Positions 5,078 to 7,197 of a stretch of 7,197 bases of DNA are shown piece by piece (positions within the stretch are counted from its first letter, which is position 1; each line of letters starts with the position of its first letter). The DNA lies in NCBI GenBank assembly GCA_023246535.1, contig JAHFIF010000029.1, positions 1 through 7,197 of the forward strand. Reading direction: 5' to 3'. A program made the translations under genes and the position numbers. The notes under the pieces are model-generated. The model was not told where the DNA came from. It searched no databases and saw nothing but the letters and a program-made list of their open reading frames with translations. The DNA comes from a bacterium (GTDB lineage Bacteria > Patescibacteriota > Patescibacteriia > CAIQCM01).

Positions 5078-6778
5078 TCACCGGTTTAAATTCACCTGAA
5101 ATTTCATCGTTGCGCCGGCTATCCCGATGGCGGAGAGCGACACTCCTGATGAAGAACCGTCAAACCATTTCAGTATCCCCGTGGCCGCCGGCGTCGCGGC
5201 CGTGCCGTGGTAGGAAGCCTTCGCGTCGTCGAGCGGCAGGCCGCCATTGGCGCGCAGCAGTCGAATATTGTTCCGACCCCAGTCGCCGGCGGTCGATGGA
5301 CTCCGAATGTCCCAGATCAGCAACCCCGGTGCTTGGCCGGACGGCATGGTGCCAATGTCATTGTATTTGGTCGTTTCACGGTTTTCAACGAGAAAAAATT
5401 CATCGCTGTTTTGCCGCGGGATCTTCATCACCGAATAGGAAGTGTCGACGGCCGGCAGTTCATAAGCGCCGCTAGCCGCGGGCGTCAATAAATTCAACCA
5501 GTTCTTGCCGCCGGCGAGCCTTTGCCACGGATCAATGTCGCAATTGCAGTAGGAACCGTCCATGAGCGAAAAATTTCCCGCGCGGTATTGGCCGTCGGCG
5601 TACATGTCGGCCGTGTCGAAAAACAGATGCGACAATTCGTGCGCCACGACCCCGAAGTTGGGCGGATTGCCCGTATACCACTCGGCGATCATGCCAATCT
5701 TCACCCCGTCAACGACCATCGGGGCGACGGCCGGAAACTCGCGGGCTGAGACGATGCGGTTGGTGCCAAACGGACTGTCGGTCGGGATTACGATCAAGAC
5801 GCCCAATTCGTCTGGCGAAAGAACGCCGTCATGGTTGGCGTCGTAAGCGCTAAAGTCGAACTCCTTATCCATCTTCAAGATCGTCTCCGCCCATTTCTCG
5901 TTGTGCCCGTTTATATATCCGTCGCCGTCGGCATCGGTCGGGTCGGGCGTGGCCCAATAATGACTGGCCGGCTTGTCCGCGTCGTACCAGCCGAAAACGC
6001 CGGCCTCGTTCAAGGTCACGGCGCCGCCGGACATTTCCGAATAAAAGCCTTTAACGCTTTTATCGCCGGTAAAGAGCAGCTGAGTGATGGCATCTTTGGT
6101 CGGCGTCGCGGCAACCTTGGCCGGGTCATGCGGATCCCAAAGCCCCACGGCCAAGTTAATGGTCTTATGTGTCGTTGTTTTCGGCGTTACGGCAAAAGCC
6201 GCGGCAACCGATGCCGGCGCGGCCGGCGAGGTCGAAACTTGATCTGCAGACGGGACGGATGCAACATCGTGAGCGATGTCCGATGCCTTATCCATCTCTT
6301 GCCGCCACCAATACTGGCCGCCGGCCGTCACAGGCGCGCCTGGTTTATAGGAAACGAAAAAGGCCGCCGGCACGACGATCGTCTTTGCCTGCCAGCCGTC
6401 GCCATAGATGAGTTGCGCCAGCGCGGCGGTCTGGATCGGACGGAGCACGCCGCCCGAAGCGACGGCATATATGTTATTGTCCGATTCAACGCGAACCGGC
6501 GCCGCGCCGGGCCGCACGGTCACCAGGCCGGCCAGCGGCAGGGCGGCGACCTCATTGTCCGATAGGGTCTTAACGCCGGAAAAATCCTTATACCAGGTGA
6601 AGTAAGTGGCTTCGTTGGGGAAAGCCAGGCGCCGGCCGTCTGCGGTCACGTAATAGACCGCCGAGAGCGAACTCTTGATCAGGACCCCCGCCGCAGCGCC
6701 AAAAGCCCCATAACGGGGGACGACCAACGAAATAAACACCGCCAACGCGAATATCGATCGAAATCGAAAATGTCTCAT
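5078..6778 (-). CDS. Secreted M6-like zinc metalloprotease
   Basis: The protein has 566 residues from the ATG at 6778; an in-frame ATG at 6793 adds MYNGG. I prefer 6778 because it gives a normal signal peptide (MRHFRFRSIFALAVFISLVVP...) and because 6793 lies inside a putative -10 box. In numbering from 6793, residues ~36-155 are the SAVYYVTADGRR domain, perhaps for surface or wall attachment; ~170-210 is an Ala/Thr/Ser/Pro linker; ~211-571 is an M6-like protease domain. The zinc site is HELSH (385-389) followed by FFDTADMY, close to the HExxHxxGxxD of the immune inhibitor A/M6 family. Two calcium-type loops precede it: DADGDGYINGHN (287-298, position 12 not acidic) and DANHDGVLSPDE (318-329). 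FFLVENRE and GLLIWD near the C-terminus also fit M6. It is predicted to act outside the cell on unknown proteins. The downstream gene is a tandem paralog that lost the zinc site. Confidence 0.88.
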   Translation of the reverse strand: MRHFRFRSIFALAVFISLVVPRYGAFGAAAGVLIKSSLSAVYYVTADGRRLAFPNEATYFTWYKDFSGVKTLSDNEVAALPLAGLVTVRPGAAPVRVESDNNIYAVASGGVLRPIQTAALAQLIYGDGWQAKTIVVPAAFFVSYKPGAPVTAGGQYWWRQEMDKASDIAHDVASVPSADQVSTSPAAPASVAAAFAVTPKTTTHKTINLAVGLWDPHDPAKVAATPTKDAITQLLFTGDKSVKGFYSEMSGGAVTLNEAGVFGWYDADKPASHYWATPDPTDADGDGYINGHNEKWAETILKMDKEFDFSAYDANHDGVLSPDELGVLIVIPTDSPFGTNRIVSAREFPAVAPMVVDGVKIGMIAEWYTGNPPNFGVVAHELSHLFFDTADMYADGQYRAGNFSLMDGSYCNCDIDPWQRLAGGKNWLNLLTPAASGAYELPAVDTSYSVMKIPRQNSDEFFLVENRETTKYNDIGTMPSGQAPGLLIWDIRSPSTAGDWGRNNIRLLRANGGLPLDDAKASYHGTAATPAATGILKWFDGSSSGVSLSAIGIAGATMKFQVNLNR

Positions 6779-6784
6779 GCCACC

Positions 6785-6797
6785 ATTATACATTATA
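6785..6797 (-). promoter_or_regulatory. Tandem TATAAT boxes at the protease operon start
   Basis: On the minus strand TATAAT occurs at 6797-6792 and again at 6790-6785, a seven-base step. A start seven bases downstream of the second box would fall at about 6778, the preferred ATG, giving a leaderless or nearly leaderless mRNA. I see no good -35 at 16-18 nt from either box, only an A-rich stretch. GGTGG precedes the ATG by one base, too close for a usual ribosome binding site. Moderate support as a promoter. Confidence 0.45.
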
Positions 6798-6846
6798 TAT
6801 TTTCTTTTTGCGCCGGAAATATATTTATAATTTAATTTAATGCTTG

Positions 6847-6865
6847 AACGGAAACACTCGCCGTT
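6847..6865. repeat. Small inverted repeat beside the A/T run
   Basis: AACGG (6847-6851) and CCGTT (6861-6865) form a 5-bp stem with a 9-nt loop, directly followed by TTAAAAAAA. Weak alone; noted because it flanks the candidate terminator of the structured region. Confidence 0.3.
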
Positions 6866-6867
6866 TT

Positions 6868-6917
6868 AAAAAAACTAAGCCCGGGGGATAGCCCGTAAAC
6901 ATTGGGCGATCTTATCC
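6868..6917 (-). terminator. Possible terminator/anti-terminator pair closing the structured region
   Basis: On the minus strand a run of seven T (6874-6868) follows two GGGC segments that compete for one GCCC (6907-6904). Fold A pairs GGATA...GCCC (6917-6904, with a five-base bulge) with GGGCTATCC (6894-6886). Fold B pairs TAA...GCCC (6914-6904, with a four-base bulge) with GGGCTTA (6882-6876), ending next to the T-run like an intrinsic terminator. If real, the structured RNA is read from the minus strand. The pairing is short, so confidence is modest. Confidence 0.35.
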
Positions 6918-6934
6918 TTGGCGTCGCACAATAT

Positions 6935-6985
6935 ATCTTATGCGACACAAGCCTAGTATCGATTTGGGCTTGAGTCGCATAAGAT
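6935..6985. repeat. Long hairpin 1 of the structured region
   Basis: ATCTTATGCGAC (6935-6946) pairs perfectly with GTCGCATAAGAT (6974-6985). After one A/A mismatch, CAAGCC (6948-6953) pairs with GGCTTG (6967-6972). Eighteen Watson-Crick pairs, loop of about 11-13 nt. GTCGCA at 6923-6928 could compete for the same TGCGAC. Confidence 0.85.
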
Positions 6986-7048
6986 GGCATTTGTTTTACA
7001 ACGCTTGGCACGCTCTCCTTAAAGGCCAATCGTCGTAAAACAAATGCC
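6986..7048. repeat. Long hairpin 2 of the structured region
   Basis: GGCATTTGTTTTAC (6986-6999) pairs perfectly with GTAAAACAAATGCC (7035-7048). After a mismatch come ACG (7001-7003) with CGT (7031-7033), and after a second mismatch TTGGC (7005-7009) with GCCAA (7025-7029). Twenty-two pairs with two mismatches, loop 7010-7024. It abuts hairpin 1 with no gap. Confidence 0.88.
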
Positions 7049-7064
7049 GACGGACGCCTCCTAA

Positions 7065-7082
7065 GGTCAAAATTCTTTGACC
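7065..7082. repeat. Hairpin 3, four-base loop
   Basis: GGTCAAA (7065-7071), loop ATTC, TTTGACC (7076-7082): a 7-bp perfect stem. It is flanked on both sides by CCTCC (GGAGG on the minus strand). Confidence 0.75.
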
Positions 7083-7098
7083 ATCCTCCTTTACAGAC

Positions 7099-7122
7099 TA
7101 CTTTTGGTAGGCACCAAAAGTA
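7099..7122. repeat. Hairpin 4, four-base loop
   Basis: TACTTTTGGT (7099-7108), loop AGGC, ACCAAAAGTA (7113-7122): a 10-bp perfect stem. Confidence 0.85.
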
Positions 7123-7143
7123 CACTTGGCCCAGGACGATTTG

Positions 7144-7163
7144 CAAGGTATCTACATACCTTG
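7144..7163. repeat. Hairpin 5, four-base loop
   Basis: CAAGGTAT (7144-7151), loop CTAC, ATACCTTG (7156-7163): an 8-bp perfect stem. A shorter CGTC-ATGC-GACG stem (7169-7180), also with a 4-nt loop, follows five bases later. CGGC (7179-7182) and GCCG (7190-7193) could form yet another before the window ends. Confidence 0.78.
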
Positions 7164-7197
7164 GACGGCGTCATGCGACGGCCGATTTAGCCGACCG

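Larger units (their letters stand above)
6875..7197. ncRNA. Candidate large structured RNA or palindromic element (continues off window)
   Basis: Apart from the putative promoter, bases 6794-7197 hold no convincing gene. From about 6875 to the window edge they are a chain of hairpins: 6886-6917, 6935-6985, 6986-7048, 7065-7082, 7099-7122, 7144-7163 and 7169-7180. Several stems are perfect over 7-14 bp, and the last four have 4-nt loops. Two large hairpins abut with no base between them. Such density is not expected by chance and is typical of a folded RNA. I do not recognise it: motifs of tRNA, tmRNA, RNase P RNA, SRP RNA and group II domain V are not evident. Strand is uncertain; a T7 run on the minus strand favours minus. 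Alternatives are a mobile-element end or clustered palindromic repeats. Confidence 0.55.

Noticed and set aside
5831..6565. Long plus-strand frame opposite the first protease gene
   Set aside because: Same reason: antisense shadow of a well-supported gene.
7091..7110. Resemblance of ACAGACTAC to a group I intron core segment
   Set aside because: No matching partner segments of the catalytic core were found nearby, and the bases are part of a simple hairpin.
6832..7146. Open frame of 104 codons on the minus strand in the hairpin region
   Set aside because: Its codons are dictated by the inverted repeats, the protein has no recognisable motif or signal peptide, and it runs through several stem-loops. 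Chance frame is likelier.
6935..7163. CRISPR array or integron attC sites
   Set aside because: The hairpins differ in sequence and length, with no repeated unit, no regular spacers and no attC core sites.

Overview
The window reads like a chromosome segment of a member of the Candidate Phyla Radiation (Patescibacteria, probably a Parcubacteria-type lineage). This is an inference. Both exported proteins on the minus strand carry an N-terminal 'SAVYYVTADGKR-AFPNE-YF-WY-DF' domain of a kind I know mainly from Parcubacteria secreted proteins. The genes are GC-rich, the spacers are AT-rich and full of hairpins, and no gene has a well-placed Shine-Dalgarno sequence. No rRNA, tRNA or ribosomal-protein gene is present to fix the taxonomy.

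Layout. (1) Bases 1-943, plus strand: the C-terminal part of a coiled-coil M23 murein endopeptidase, followed by a 13-bp dyad and a strong bidirectional terminator. (2) Bases 1041-3330, plus strand: a compact SOS cassette. It holds lexA with a GTTC-N7-GTTC direct repeat between its putative -35 and -10 boxes, a small protein resembling DUF6504, and a Y-family polymerase (DinB/UmuC type) with intact catalytic residues and a clamp-binding motif. Two RNA-level elements stand out: competing inverted repeats in the lexA/small-ORF spacer, and an 18-bp perfect inverted repeat whose loop carries the dinB start codon. (3) Bases 3334-6778 (or 6793), minus strand, converging on dinB: two tandem paralogous secreted M6-like metalloproteases 13 nt apart. 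The first-transcribed copy has an intact HELSH zinc motif. In the second copy the motif is HYFMK, so it looks like a pseudoenzyme. (4) Bases 6794-7197: non-coding, with a dense chain of near-perfect hairpins running off the window edge. It is probably a large structured RNA or a palindromic element.

How the parts work together. LexA should repress its own promoter until DNA damage triggers self-cleavage. Induction would then allow expression of the small ORF and the translesion polymerase, with extra post-transcriptional control possible at the spacer hairpins and the dinB start. The protease pair looks like an exported duplication in which one copy probably kept catalysis and the other may have become a binding or regulatory partner. 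The most unusual items are the hairpin chain at 6875-7197, the start-codon hairpin at 2062-2109 and the pseudoprotease paralog.
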